A stretch of 64,000 nt of DNA from positions 9,796,001 to 9,860,000 of the forward strand of contig CM070579.1 in NCBI GenBank assembly GCA_036346355.1, in the 5' to 3' direction. Of the stretch, positions 11,060 through 24,287 are shown piece by piece (the first letter of the stretch is position 1; every line of letters begins with the position of its first letter). Position numbers and translations under genes: made by a program. Below the pieces are notes generated by a model. That model did not search any database and had not been told where the DNA came from. It saw nothing but the letters and a program-made list of their open reading frames with translations. This stretch comes from Rhipidocladum racemiflorum. Lineage: Eukaryota > Streptophyta > Magnoliopsida > Poales > Poaceae.

Positions 11060-11240
11060 TTGGCCTGGCTAGAGCCGACGCGGGCAACTTAAAGGCAACT
11101 ATTGCCCCAGCATGGGGCGATCGCCATTTTTTACGGCAATAGTGGCTGTGGCGTCTAACATCAGTAAACGGCAACAAAAAGTTATGCCACGGCTGCGAAA
11201 AATCGCCCCAATAAAGGGCGACGGGCACCCATTTTTGCTA
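11060..11240. repeat. Palindrome-rich segment, probable DNA-transposon end
   Basis: Short inverted motifs recur: GGCAACTATTGCC, GGGGCGATCGCC, AAAATGGCGATCGCC as complement, and ATCGCCCC with GGGCGA. The segment ends with CCCATTTTTGCTATTTTTTCC, next to AT-rich sequence. Such arrays mark subterminal parts of CACTA or MULE elements. It may be the outer end of the MULE whose broken transposase starts at 10456, but no partner end was recognised. Confidence 0.4.
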
Positions 11241-11835
11241 TTTTTTCCATTGATTATTTTTGAAAAAAAGATTTAAAATAAATATTAAATAAAAAAATTC
11301 ATCATTGGCCAAGATGCTATAGGCCTAGTACTCCACCACTATGTCAAGTTATTGACCGACGGGAGTAACAGTCAAACCGCATTTTATATCATGTACAGCG
11401 GTACATATCAACCGTATATAAAATTATACTATAAAGAACTTTAGACGATACGAAGGAGAGAAAGTTATTATCTACTAGTTAATAGATGATCTTATAAACA
11501 ACTTTATATTGTGTATTATTGTATAAATAGTCTGTTATTTGGATGAGAAATCATTACAGACAACTATATAGATGATTCATTATATGAGTTATTTTTAGTG
11601 CAATCTATAAATGATATGAAGATGTATTACAAACAATTGCCATCTATACCACTGTACATGCATGTACTAGCATAAGATTTGAAGCCTAGGTCCTACGCGC
11701 GAGCTTGTCTACTGTTCCTATCAACTTTCAAGCCCTCCTGATGGCGAGTTGGCGACACTAATGTACTAGCTAAACTTGTTAATGCTCAAACGGAGGCTAT
11801 ACCAGTTTGGCCTTTTGGAATAGTAAGTTCTGGTA
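11241..11835. other. AT-rich non-coding stretch with a dispersed MITE-like repeat
   Basis: No coding sequence is supported here. The 11440-11650 part (motifs TATAAATAGTCTGTTATT and AACTATATAGATGATTCAT) matches, in reverse complement, the segment at 53525-53745. This suggests two copies of one dispersed AT-rich element in opposite orientation. The remaining sequence holds nothing I can name. Confidence 0.5.
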
Positions 11836-14800
11836 TGTAACATCCCAAATTTGTGCTTTTGTTCAATTTATTGAGTTATTTGAATTTTTAGAATTTGTTT
11901 GGATTTATTTGGACTTAATTTGAATTAAGCCCTTTATTGAATTATTTAAATATTTAAAAATTTCTAACAAAATTTTGCTGGTAATATTTTATTTGAGTCC
12001 AAAATGTCTCAAAGTATTTTTCAGAATTTTTCTAAAATTTTTCTGAGCACTTTACTATTTTCTTGATTTAGTCGAATTTCTAGAATTATTTTAATTATTA
12101 AGTCGCTGGAAAACCCTAATGGGTTGTACTGTTGGTCTGACTTGAGTCCGACTGAGCCAAACTGCGACGGACCTGAGCCTGACCCGAGCCGTTTCGACCG
12201 AACCGAACCCTATTCGCACGAACCTTTGGATCGAGATCCAACGGCCAGGATCGAGCCGGGTGTTCGCACGGTCGTGAACATTCGATCCGGGACACGCGGA
12301 CGATGGGGATTGCGCCACGTAGCGCCGTCTTCGTCTCTGACTCGGATACGAACTCCGCCGCCCCGTGGGCCTAGGGTTCCGGTTTTAACGCGCACGCCAA
12401 GGCTATTTAATGCCTCGACCACGCTGTTGTGTTCCTCTGTCCCGTGCGCATCGGATGCCCTAGCCTACCGAGCTCAAGCCACATCCGTTGGCCCGTGATT
12501 TCTCGCCGAAGTTCGAGGACTGCCGCCGAGACTTTTCGCCATTTCCGTCGACGTCGGGCTGTTTCCGCCGCAGCCGAACCCGGATTCGGAACAGCACCGT
12601 TGAGGCGCTTCGGACCTAATCATCCACTTCGCCGAAACCATGTGGAAATGCCATCCCGTGTGTCGTCGTCCCCAGCCCCAGCAGCCGCCCCCATGATGCG
12701 GCAAACCCGATCGGATCTTAGCCGTCCGGTATAAATCGAACGGTCCAGATCAAACCGCGTAAATCCAAAACGTGTGAGATTGTATCTAATCGTGACCATC
12801 GGATTTCAAACTAACGGCCCAGATCATGCCACGTCGCACGAAGCCGAAGTGGCGTGGGTCAGCCCCGATCGTCGCTGACGTCACGCGTGATGTCAGCAAC
12901 AGGCCCACACGTCAGCGTCTGTGCCGGGCGCATGATGACGTCATCCGTGATGTCATGCTGACGTCACGGCAGGACCCGTGTGTCAGCCGTCCCAGCCGAG
13001 CCATGCTGATGTCATGACATCATCAAGCCGGGCCCATGTGTCAGGGACCGTGTACCGTGGACCAGGTCCACGGTGGACCGAGCCCGAGAGTGGACCGAGT
13101 CCATGGACCGGATGATGCAAGCATGACACAATAAATCGATTCTCCTTTAGAAAAATAATTCAATCGAAAATGAATTGGCGCGCTGACATCATGCTGACGT
13201 CATATTTCCGTTTTTTCAATAGAAAAATAAATGAAATAATTCGGTTTATTCTTTTTAATTAATTTTTCAAACTTCAAACGGCTATAACTTTTGCGTTTTA
13301 ACTCCGATTGAGGTGATTCCAGTTTCTAAATTTGTATAAAATTGTGCTATATTTAGTGGTGAATTTTATTTAATTTTTAGATATGAGTTTTTCTCTATTT
13401 TTATTTATTTATTATTTATTTATCTGATACGCGTAAACGTTGAACTGCCCGAAGGCCTCGAAGGAGAGGTTTTGACCCAAGAACAAGTTCAAGACCAGGA
13501 ACAGAACCTTTTCCAAGGCAATTTATGCTTTGACCATATCGATCCCACCTTTTGAAACTATGTTTATTTAAAGTATTGCATGCTAATTTAATTAGAAATG
13601 CTTTCAATTAATTTAGGAAATTAGATAAATGACCTATTTGTTGTATGACACCTTGTCTATAATAATTGTATGCCATGAATCATTTGTCACCCTAGAACTG
13701 GGATAATAGTTGGACATTATTAACTTGCCAACATGGGTTATATAGATCGCATGTAGTGTGCTTAGCCCTGCAACGTGTCAACGACACTTGGGCAACTGGC
13801 AAGACTGTTTCTAGTCGGCCAGAAGTGGCACATGGGAGGTCGTCTTTGGTTTTACTGGGTTTTGGATACTTGTGAATTCATTTGGGTCGTCTTGCCCTGG
13901 TCACTTAAGGACTTAACCTTGCAAGAATTTGAATTGGGTCCAACATACAGCCACAAGTCTGGAATGGGACAGACCTGGCCGAGTAAACTGTTACGTCTAG
14001 ATTTCGGTGCTGTCATGGTGGTGTGAGCCCCGAGTTAACGGCTAGACTCACAGGCGCAAGAGGGGGGGCCTGAGTGTGGTAACCAGTCCCTTCAGTGTTG
14101 AAACCTTAGCGGGCAGTACCGGGTCTAGAAGTAGCTTTGGAAAGGCTTTGTTACGGTCACTCGCCTTGGTGGTGTTTGACTGTATCTTGTGGGTAAAGTG
14201 TATAACCTTTGCAGAGTGTACAACCTATTCGAATAGCCGAGTCCACAGTATTGGACATTGCTCGGTGATTACAATCAAGGGTTAGACTTTATGAAAATAA
14301 ACTTGGTTTATGAATACTTGGTGATGGAAATGATCAACTTGTTTAGGTTGATAAATGCTTTACTTGAGAAATTGTTTACGAAGTTATTATTGTTATTACT
14401 GTTTTACTGCTTTCCAATCTATTACTGTTATTTATGAATGTTGCCTATTGCAAAAGAACCTCTTAGCCTGTTGTTGGAATAAGCTATGCATGTAGCTATT
14501 AGCATTGCATTTCTGTGCATGACTTGTTAAGTGCTTTTAACTACTCATCCTTGCCCAACACAAACATCAGTTGAAGAAGAGTCGACGCTAGCATTGGAGG
14601 AAGAGTTCCAGGAGGAGCCGATGAACTAGGGGCGAGCCCAGTCAGTTGCCTGTGGCATATTGGTTGGCGCCACGTATTTCTTTATTTTTCGCTGCAAGTT
14701 TATTTGAATAAGACTTAAGCCCTACGAGGCGTACTTTTGTAACTTGACCATAAGGTCGAGCAACCAGTTATATTTCTCTTTCAATAAAGTACTTTACTAT

Positions 14801-14913
14801 TTCGTTAAGTATGATTGTGGTATTTACCGATGTTGAGACTGTGTGCACTAGCGTGATCCTGGACTAGTGCTGAATACACAAAGGGTCCGGATTTGCATAT
14901 TCGGGTCCCGACA
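11836..14913 (+). mobile_element. Solo LTR of a Tekay-like Gypsy element, 3078 bp
   Basis: It begins TGTAACATCCCAAATTTG and ends TTCGGGTCCCGACA, and is flanked on both sides by TGGTA (11831-11835 and 14914-14918), a perfect 5-bp target duplication. It is homologous, in the opposite orientation, to the LTRs of the large minus-strand element at 17719-51607. Examples are the GACCCAAGAACAAGTTCAAG block near 13475, the TGACGTCA-rich block and the final GGGTCCCGACA. No internal domain follows it. The complete element was probably removed by recombination between its two LTRs. Confidence 0.9.
12876..13202. promoter_or_regulatory. Cluster of TGACGTCA palindromes in the solo LTR
   Basis: Perfect TGACGTCA octamers lie at 12876, 12936, 12959 and 13195, with several one-mismatch versions (TGATGTCA, TGACATCA) between them. 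TGACGTCA is the core bound by plant bZIP factors of the TGA type. The related LTRs of the large element keep the same feature (for example near 21990-22115 and 45485-45560), so it is a property of the LTR family. Binding is inferred. Confidence 0.55.
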
Positions 14914-15500
14914 TGGTATCAGTTCATACCGGTGTACCATTTTGGATTTAGTATAATAATATATATTTATAAGTATACATGTATTTAATTATATGTATAC
15001 CAAAGTTCACTTATAATATTACTTTAAATATACAGTAGTACTATCAAATATATATATATATACTATTCCTTATCTGCGAGTATATTAGCGTATTCTACTC
15101 GCTAGCCATCTATGCAATCTCGATCGAATCCAACACGAGCGTCTTTCCCAATGCAACCGAGCTATGTTTGGTGTGAATGGATTTATATGGGCCTGGAATG
15201 GACTATGATTCTAAAAACCCATTTAGATTGCATGATTTTAATGCCCGAGTTGTACAGTATGTGAGGAAGTTACGGGGATTACTTCTGTATTCACATAATA
15301 TTTGTAGTAACTTCCATGTAATTTGCAATTTTTTTATAATTTGCTTCTACATTGTGTTTTGTAGCATGATATGTTGATTGATTTGTGACCAGTTAAAAAA
15401 ATCTACTGCTCGAATGGACTTTGGACAACAGGCATAAATGTCAAAACCATGTAGTAAACATAAGTAATGTATGTAGTAATTTTATAGCTTATAAATAGTA
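14914..15500. other. AT-rich intergenic sequence, no gene
   Basis: It follows the solo LTR target duplication. It contains AT-rich simple sequence (15040-15062) but no domain, repeat family or RNA gene that I can recognise. The 66-codon ORF near 15177 has no recognisable features. Confidence 0.5.
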
Positions 15501-17718
15501 AAAAGTGATGCATGTGTTACTATCTAGTCTACTCGATGTTAACCATCGAGTCTGCCAAGTTTTGTTACTATGTAAACGCGAGAGTACATTATGATTTACT
15601 ATTGTCCATGTTACATTATACTATCCTCTCCAGTCATAAGTATCTTACTGATGATGAGAGCAACAAAATTATATAAGTCTCGCTAATAAATGACATGGTT
15701 TTGATTTTAGTAGTAAATTGATGTTCATAAAGTAGTGAATTAATGTTCATTTGGTAGTAAAATTTGATTTATGTGACGTTTATTATCGAGACTTTAATCA
15801 TATTGTTCATCTTAACGTCATTTTTCTACTGGTGAAATATGTTCATCAATCGGAATAGCAAATAAAAAGTTATGGCTAAAATAAGGAGAAAAAATATTCA
15901 TGTACAAACTAGGAAACACATTACCAGTTAGTTGGATACGGTTCTGATTTCCGTAGTAAAGCGTTTTAGCAGTAACTTGTTGTTCATTTGGTAGTAAAAT
16001 TTGATTTTTCTGATGTTTATTAGTGAGACTTATATCATATTGTTCATCTTGTCGTCATTTTTCTATGGGTGAAATCCGTTCATCAATCGAAACATGAATA
16101 AAAAGTTATAGCTAAAATAAGGAAGAAAAAAGATTCGTGTATAAACTAGTAAACGCATTACTAGTTAGATGGCCATGGTTCTGATTTTAGTACTAACGCG
16201 TTTCAGTAGTAAATTGTTGTTTATAGAGCAGTGAATTGATGTTCATTTTGTAGTAAAATTTAAAGCACATGCGTGATTTTAACATTTACTATCTTGGATC
16301 CCAGTATCAGGCCGTAAGTGTGCACGTTTCCGGATGGGTCGTATAAGGCCAATGGGCTTGAAGGCCTACTTTCTCATATAGTATCGATGCTCAAAATTTA
16401 GTCCCACGTCGCCCGCATATGTTCATCAACACCTGTTTATATAGCAAAATTCGCATGGTTCGCTCGATCAAAGTGATACGTGTATTGTTAGCAAGGGTAG
16501 GGCTATGCCTGTGGGCCTCACTGCGCTATGTGCTGGCGTTGACGGAACCGGACACCTTACCCTTTAACATCAAGATTACTTTTGTGTTATTTTTTGCCAT
16601 GTGGTACAACTGCATCGCCTTAGGCACCGGCTTCGTTTGTGTTTTAACTAGTGCACTACCTACATTTTACTACCTGTAACATTTATTGCCAGGCACTCGT
16701 TATTTTTGTTGAATATTTTACCAATGTGAATTTAATTTCTACTATAGTGTTTACATAATTTTTCCAACATGAACAATACAATATGGTTTACTATTTATGC
16801 ATGTTACTATCAGATGGACAGTATAGCAACATCGTGAGTTATTTTTTATGCTAATAAAGTACATGCATGATTTTAACATTTACTGCCTTGTATCACAGTA
16901 TTTCTACTCGGTGTTACTATCTAGTCTGCTCGATGTTAACCGTTGAGTCTGCCAATTTTTGTTACTATGTAAATACGGAGAGTACATTACAATTTACTAT
17001 TGTCCATATTACATTATATTATCTTCTCCGGTCACAAGTAGCTTACTGATGATGAGAGCAACAAAATTATATAAGTCTCGCTAATAAATGCCACGGTTCT
17101 GATTTTAGTAGTAAATTGATGTTCAGAGAGTAGTGAATTGATATTCATTTGGTAGTAAAATTTGATTTAAGCGATGTTTATTACCGAGACTTTTATCATA
17201 TTGTTTATCTTATCGTCATTTTTCTACTAGTGAAATTCGTTCGTCAGCCAGAATAGCAAATAAAAAGTTATGGCTAAAATAAGGAAAACATATTCTTATA
17301 CAAATTAGGAAACACATTACTAGTTAGTTGGCTACGGTTCTGGTTTCCGTAGTAACTCGTTTTAGCAATAAATTGTTGTTCATACAATAGTGAATTGTTG
17401 TTCATTTGGGAGTAAAATTTTGATTTTTACAATGTTTATTAGCGAGACTTATATCATATTGTTCATCTTGTCGTCATTTTTGTACTGGTAAAATTTGTTT
17501 GTCAATCGGAACAGCGAACAAAAAGTTACAGCTAAAATAAGGAAAAACATATTCGTGTACAAACTAGTAAACGCATTACTAGTTAGTTGGCCACAGTTCT
17601 GATTTCCGTAGTAACGCGTTTCTACAGTAAATTGTTGTTCATATAGTAGTGAATTGTTGTTTGTTTGGTAGTAGAATTTGATTTTTACGATCTTTATTAG
17701 CGAAACTAATATCATATT
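15500..17718. repeat. AT-rich tandem repeats (about 240-260 bp) with a higher-order duplication
   Basis: A unit beginning GTTCTGATTT.AGTAGTAA recurs at 15697, 15941, 16178, 17096, 17337 and 17596, spaced 237-259 bp within each cluster. Shared blocks include GTAGTAAAATTTGATTT, CATATTGTTCATCTT and AATAAAAAGTTATGGCTAAAATAAG. A different lead-in (GTTACTATCTAGTCT, CGATGTTAACC) occurs at 15510 and 16911, about 1.4 kb apart, implying a larger repeat unit. The tract is interrupted at 17718 by the Gypsy element and resumes at 51608. ORFs here are chance. Confidence 0.8.
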
Positions 17719-20700
17719 GGTCGGGACCCGAATTTGCAAATCCGGACCTTCTATGTATTCAGCACTAGTTCAGGATCACGCTAGTGCACACAGTCTCAAC
17801 ATCGGTAAATATCACAATCATACTCAACGAAACCACAAGTACTTTATTTAAAATAACCAAACTGGTTGCTCGACCTTATGGTCAAGTAACAAAGATACGC
17901 CACGCAGGGTGAAAACTTATTAAAGGAAATAAATTGCAGCGAAATAAAAGCATCAACGTGGTGCCATCCAGTATACCATAGGCAACTGACTAGGCTCGCT
18001 CCGTAGTTAGCCGAATCTTCCTGGTGCTCCTTCTCCAACGCAGGTATAGCTTCTTCTCCAACTGATGTTGTAGTTGCAAGGGTAAGTACTTGGTACTTAA
18101 CAAGTCATGCACAGAATGCAAACTAATATTCTACATGCATTGCTTAGTACAAAGGAATGTTTCATGGTTCACTTGCAGCAAAACTGCATTTAACAAGTAG
18201 CATAAGTAGATTCGAAAGCGGTAAAAGCAAATATAATATCAATAACTTTTCCAGGAGTTAAGTAAACACTTTCCCTTTCCTAATCCACATTTCCATCAAC
18301 GTCATCAATAAACCCAACCAAACTTTTTAAGTCCAAGTTGTTTTCATGAAAGTCTAACCCTTGACTGTAATCCCCGAGTAGTGTCCAGTACCGCGGATTC
18401 AGCTATTCGAATAGATTTTTACACTTTGCAAAGGTTATGCACTTTACCCACAAGATACAATCAAACACCACAAAGGCGAGTGACCGCAACAAAGCCTTTC
18501 GGAAACCGCAAACTATACAAGTGAACCTCTCCGGTTTTTGCCATACACCATCGCTTCCCTCAGTGGAGGCGAAGTATGTGTGACACCACGGAGTGTCGTA
18601 ATCTTATAAAATGTGAATGTTGAGGTCAAAACATTATGAAGTGTGAAATTGGATGTTGAAACCATACGTTATGCAGTTTAATCGCATTTCCGGGCCGTTT
18701 CCGGGAGTTTGGGCCTTTCCGGGGAGGTCTGGGCCTAAGGGAAAGGACCGTGGGCTTTGGTGGGAAGGTGTTTGAGTCCATGTGGGAGTAGGAGACCTGT
18801 TTGGGCTGGTGGGTGCGCCTCCCCCTGCCCTTATGCGCGCCCCACCCCTGCCCCTTGCGCCCCCCCACTTGGAAAACCCTAGCCGCCCCTTGCTCTCCTC
18901 CCGCGCGTCCCCTCCCTCCCTCACGCCTCCTCCCCCACCTTGTGCACCTCCCCTCCCCTCTCCACCACCCTTGCTTCCCTATGGAAGCCTCTCCACCTCA
19001 CCACCCCGAAGATCCATCCATTGGAGCGCTCCACGATGAGGAGATCCGGTGGACTTGGAGCGAGGAAGGAGATCGCGCGAACCAGGAGGAGATCCGTTGG
19101 TTTTTCGTTCTTCGGGCGAAGGCATGGCCACGGGAATCCTTGGGGTTGGTCTAGGTACTATTCTAAGGGTTGATATCATGTTTTTAGATCAATTGGTGGT
19201 GCTGTAATTGGGTAGATTAGATGAAATCTAGAGTTTGCCACGTTCTCTGTTTCGGGCAAAATGAGCAGTCAACCTAGGGTTTGAGATTTCGCCAATTTAG
19301 AGTCGGAATTTGGTCGTCCGCCTGTTGAAGAAGTTGTATGTAATTGCAATACCTTTAATTGGACGTAAAGAATGCTTAATTCCGATCAGCCGTTTGAAAG
19401 TTATGCTCGTTTTACCGAGTATGTTCAAAACTGTGACGAGATTGGAACAGATCACGGTATTCTGTAGATTAAACCACTTTAGAGGCCGAATCAGTTTTTC
19501 CGTATAATTAGAGAAAGTTAGGAAATTTCCTAAGCTACGCGAGGATGTTCTCGTTTAATCAATTTGGAGTCTTAGAACTCAGGTTATGCTTGTTGAAAGT
19601 CTGCTGTCCCGACGGGACAGAACCTCTGTTTTTGGGTTTTGCGTGTAGTTTGCGAAGTCGGGGTAGAAGAGTGTTTGCGTACTATTTTGGGGGCACGTTT
19701 TGAGTGTGTGGTATGTATGTGCAGGTGGTGTGATCCCGGGAGTGCCCTCATCCTCTCGCCAATCCGTCGCCCGAGGTTAAGGCAAGTGTATTGGAATGTG
19801 TATCGTTTAGATTGTTGCTAGACTTGATTAGATACAACTTGCTTTATGATATGATGCTAAGATTGATGTTTTCCTATGACATGATGAACATGATTTCATA
19901 TTGATTATGATTGTGTGGTATTTAATGTTTATGCTAATATTTACAAGTTTATGTCATATGTGCATTCATAATGGAAGAGGCGTCCCATGCTGATGCGGGC
20001 CTCTATGTTCATACGTAGTGAACACGAAAGACCTACCTCGTAGTCCCATCCACGGGTGTGCATGGGAGTGAGTCAGTAAGAGTAGGCACCCTCCATCTAC
20101 GGGATGGAAGGGGAAGGGGGTGCACGCCGACGGGTGTGCACTCGGCAATACCGGTATGTGCTTCGTGGAGATATGAGCATTTGCATTGCATACATGATGA
20201 TGATGAAATGAGCACAATGATGATGAGACATGAGAATGATATGGTATTCATGGTGTTGATCATGGTATTTAGTGATGATAACATTAAATTGTTTTTATGG
20301 TCCATTGCAACATACTTGCTGAGTGATGAACTCACGCTTGTGTTTTATGTTGTTTTTAGGTACCATGACACCGGCATGTGGGAAGGGGCAATAGCTACAC
20401 ATCTTCATGTAGTTCCAGCCACAATTACCTTTTTTTAGTCATGATCATAATAAGTGCCATGAACTTGGTGTATGGAATAATTTAGTGTGCTTGTGATCCT
20501 TATTTGCTTAGCTATGGATTATAGAGTGGTTGGATTTGGTTTTATTGGCTTATGATGATGCTTTATCCATTATATATTGCTGCTTTAGTTGTCCTATGTT
20601 ATGATATATTTTACCATGATATTGCTATAGTTTCAGTTCATGTTAAAACAAAGGAGATGCTGCCGAAATTTCGGTTTTTAGCATTTGTGCCTTTGCTGTA

Positions 20701-23527
20701 TTTTGTCTTTATTTATGGTATTTAGGTGATGTTTAGTCTTTGTTTGGTAGCATTCGGGCATACTAGATGCCGGGGTGTTATAGTATGGGACCGACATACC
20801 ATTGGACGGGTACCATGCCATAGCCCTGGTACGCTCCCCCTTCAAGCTACACAAAAGGTGTAGTTGACACCCCGAGGTACCACATGCAAGTTATTAGTAA
20901 CTTACTCAACTAGGATCGTCCCATTCCAGTCATGTGGTTGCATGTTTGACCCAGTTCAAAGGCTTGCAAGGTTAAGTCCTTAGGGTGACAAGGGCAAGAC
21001 TACCCGAAGAACCAAAACGACTTTCCCGATGCCACTCATTGCCCACCCGATCATTCTTGTCACTTGCCCCGGTCTAAATCTATTTATCAGACCCAGATGA
21101 TTACCATGTACCACGTGCCATCGTCAACATCACAACACATGATGCTTCTCAAAAACAGGTTCAATATCTCATTAAGTCAATATTAACATGTGATTGTCCA
21201 AAATCATCTCATGTGTACGTAGCAGGTCTAAGCAATATACTACAACGGTCTAAATACCCAGCGTTGGCAATTTAATAACGACCAACTAATATGATCCCCA
21301 ACTAGGGTGACAAGGGTTAATGGCACATAATTAAATAGTCAAGGTGTCATACTGTAATTTGGCATTTACCTAATTCCCAGAAATAATTAAAACAATTTCT
21401 AATTAAACTAGCATGCAATAATTTAAATCAAAACTAATTTTTAAAAATAGGAGCAATATGATCAAAGCATTACTTGCCTTCAAAAAGTACTTATTCTTGG
21501 TCTTGAGCTGGCTCTTGGGTCAAAACTTTACCTTCGAATCCCTTGGGCACTTCAACGTCTACTCGTAACGGATAAATAAACACCAAATAAATAAAAATGG
21601 AGAAAAAAACTTATGTCCAAAAATTAAATAAAATTCACCATTAAATAGAGCTCAATTTTGTAAAAATTTAGAAATTGGAATCACTCAAATCGGAGTTAAA
21701 ACGCAAAAGTTATAAGCGTTTGAAGTTTGAAAAATCAAATAAAAGAATAAACCGAATTAATTCATTTATTTTTCTATTGAAAAATCTGATTATGACATCA
21801 GCATGACGACAGCGGTGGATTTGAATTTCCACCGAATTATTTTTCTATTGAAAAATCGAATTATGATGTCAGCATGACGTCAGCCGGTCCATGGACTCGG
21901 TCCACGGCTAGGGCTAGGTCCACCGTGGACCCGGTCCACGAGTACACGTGTCGCTGACATGTTGGACCCACTCAGATGGCGTCATCGCTGACGTCATCGC
22001 GTTCGGCCGAACGGCTCTGACACGCGGGCCCCACCATGTCGTCAGCGTGATGTCACGGATGACGTCATCGCGCGGTTGGGCCAGGCACTGACATGCGGGC
22101 CCGTGCTGACGTCACGCGTGATGTCAGCGGCGACCGGCATCGCCCGCGCTGACCGCGTCGGTTCGGCTACTAGACACGTGGCTTGATCTGGGCCGTTGGT
22201 TTGAAATCCAATGGTCCAGATTGGATCTAATCTAGTTACTGTGGAAACACGTGGTTTGATCTCGACCGTTCGATTTGGATCGGACGGTCGAGATCCGATC
22301 AGGTTTATGCGTCACCGAGGGGCGATGTGGCATAACCCGGCGTGCGACACGTGGCTCGATCTACACCGTTCGATCTCGATCGAATGGCTAGGATCGCATC
22401 TAACGCTACAACGTGAGCCAATCCTAACCGTACGATCTAGATCTAACGGCTGAGATCTAACCCAGCACGGTGCGGTCAAAGGGGCTACGCGGCTGAATCT
22501 GAGGTGTTGGATCTAGATCGAATGGTTGATATTAGATCTAAAAACCGTAACGTGGATTTCGTACGGGGTGACGTGGACGAACCTGAGCCGTGCGATGAAG
22601 ATCCGACGGCGAAGAGAGTTCGCGAGTTCGGCAATGTCCACGGCTGGGCTAGGTCACCGGAGCTAGGGACGATGACACGCCTAATGGTGTTTGGGTGCAA
22701 ACCTGGCAAGATGAATGGTACTCCCGGATGCGTCTCATCATGACAGTTCCGGATCTGGGCACCAGCGCGGCAGAGGACGGCAGAATCGGCATGAAACGGC
22801 GAAAAACCGCGGCGGAGCACGAATCCAACTTCGGCGAGCGATTGGGGCTGGCAGCGGTGGCTGGAGCTCAAAGACCTAGGGCTACGGGTGTGCACGGAAA
22901 AGGCGGTCACGAGACGGGTTGCGGCGCTTTAAATAGCCCCCTCGACGTCCGTGAAATCCGCGGAAAACGAGGCCCACACGGGCGGGGCTGCGGAATCCGA
23001 CGAGGATTCGGACAGGGCGACGTGGCCGCATCCTGGCCACACACATGTCCATGATCGATGGCCACAATCGCGTCGGGCGCGAACGGGTTCACACGGGCAC
23101 GGGCTCGGGTGACGTGGCGCAATCTCGACCGTTGGATTTCGATCCAACGGTCGAGAGATTAGGGTTTAGTCGGGCTTGGGTCCGGCTCGAACACAGCTCA
23201 GTCGGACTCGAGTCAGACTCGGGTCTGGCTCGGTCGGATGAACAGTAAAACCCGTTAGGGTTTTCCAGCGATTTAATATTTAAAATATTTCCATTAAATC
23301 AAATAATTCAAGAAAAATAGCAAAATAATTAGAAAAATTTTGGAAAATACTTTTGAGACATTTTGGACTCAAATAAAATATTTTCAATAAAAATTTATTT
23401 GAAACTTTTAATTATTTAATTATCTCGAAAGGGGATAAATTCAAATTAAATCCAAATAAATTCCAAAAATTCTCAAGAGTGCAAAATATCAATTAAATTT
23501 ATGAAAAGCAAAATTTGGGGTGTTACA
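17719..23527 (-). mobile_element. 3' LTR of the chromovirus, carrying a nested solo LTR
   Basis: Read on the minus strand it starts TGTAACACCCCAAATTTT next to the polypurine tract and ends GGGTCCCGACC at 17719. Removing the nested element at 18579-20782 and one copy of its GTATG duplication leaves about 3.6 kb. The 5' LTR at 43456-51607 has the same order of blocks (AACCAAACTGGTTGCTCGAC, the TGACGTCA block and the GATCTAGATC block). Confidence 0.9.
18579..20782 (+). mobile_element. Solo LTR A, 2204 bp, nested in the 3' LTR
   Basis: It begins TGTGACACCACGGAGTG and ends GCCGGGGTGTTATA, flanked by GTATG at 18574-18578 and 20783-20787. The uninterrupted counterpart in the other LTR (near 44314) reads GAAGTATAGGACCGAC without any insert, which proves the insertion. 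The terminal A of TATA replaces the usual CA end. Two relatives lie at 46233-50846 and 47261-49638. The 18780-19180 stretch is GC-rich and gives proline-rich ORFs, but no domain is recognisable. Superfamily is not determinable from an LTR alone. Confidence 0.9.
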
Positions 23528-23541
23528 AACCTCCCCCCTTA
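23528..23541 (-). other. Polypurine tract of the chromovirus
   Basis: The minus-strand sequence TAAGGGGGGAGGTT lies immediately before the TGTAACACC start of the 3' LTR. It is the expected priming site for plus-strand DNA synthesis and fixes orientation and the LTR edge. Confidence 0.85.
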
Positions 23542-23562
23542 ACATAATATTGACCCCGAGAT

Positions 23563-24287
23563 TCAGGGCTGACTAAGGAATAGGTTCGAAAATTCCTTTC
23601 TCAAATCCTCCTCGCGCTCCCAAGTCGCTTCTCTTTTTGCATGGTTGCTCCACTGAACTCTGCAGAAGCGGGTTGACCTATTCCTGGTCTCTCGATCCAT
23701 TGTGTCCAAAATCTTCACCAGGTGTTCCTTGAAAGTCAGGTCTTCCTGCAGCTCTATTGACTCTAGCGGTGTTTGTTCATCTGGCACTCGGAGACACTTC
23801 TTCAGTTGGGACACATGGAATACAACATGCACTCCCGCCAAGGACTGTGGCAACTCCAGCTGGTAAGAAACTTCGCCTCTACGGCTCAAAATCTTAAATG
23901 GCCCAACATAACGCGGTGCGAGTTTCCCTTTGGCATGGAACCTTTTAACTCCCTTGAGAGGTGTAACCCTAAGGTACACAAAGTCCTCCGGTTCAAAACT
24001 GAAGTCTCGGCGACAGTTATCCGCGTAACTTTTCTGTCTCAACTGAGCTATCTTCAGTCTTTCCTGGATTATGGCAATCTGCTCTTCGGCTTCTTGAAGA
24101 ATATCTGGTCCAAAGACATGGCGTTCACCTCTTTCATTCCATTTCAACAGTGTTCGACATGGTCGACCATATAGTGCCTCAAAAGGTGACATCTGTAAAC
24201 TGGCCTGATAGCTGTTATTGTAGCTGAACTCAGCATATGGCAAACTCTATCCCAAGAGGTAGCATAAGCCAATGCACAAGCTCTTAG
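23563..24287 (-). pseudogene. Chromovirus integrase C-terminus and chromodomain
   Basis: The 226-codon frame starts with AEFSYNNSYQASLQMSPFEALYG, the end of the integrase core. It continues through the GPFKILSRRGEVSYQLELP and HVVFHVSQLKKC segments of the C-terminal domain. It closes with a chromodomain (VKILDTMDRETRNRS, VQWSNHAKREATWE) that in this family guides integration to heterochromatin. A one-base frameshift near 24240 separates it from the preceding core residues. The Tat element inserted at 24288-38437 cuts it from the rest of the integrase, which resumes at 38443. The duplicated CTTAG marks the break. Confidence 0.9.

Noticed and set aside
14914..14930. TGGTATCAG right after the LTR at 14913 looks like an initiator-Met primer site, suggesting a full element
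   Set aside because: TGGTA is also found exactly before the LTR start (11831-11835), so it is the target duplication. The match stops after TCAG, and the family's true primer site lies four bases from its LTR, not adjacent.
18626..19179. Overlapping proline-rich ORFs in solo LTR A and their counterparts near 47570 and 50250
   Set aside because: Same LTR block in all three copies, open on several frames at once because of C-rich composition; no domain.
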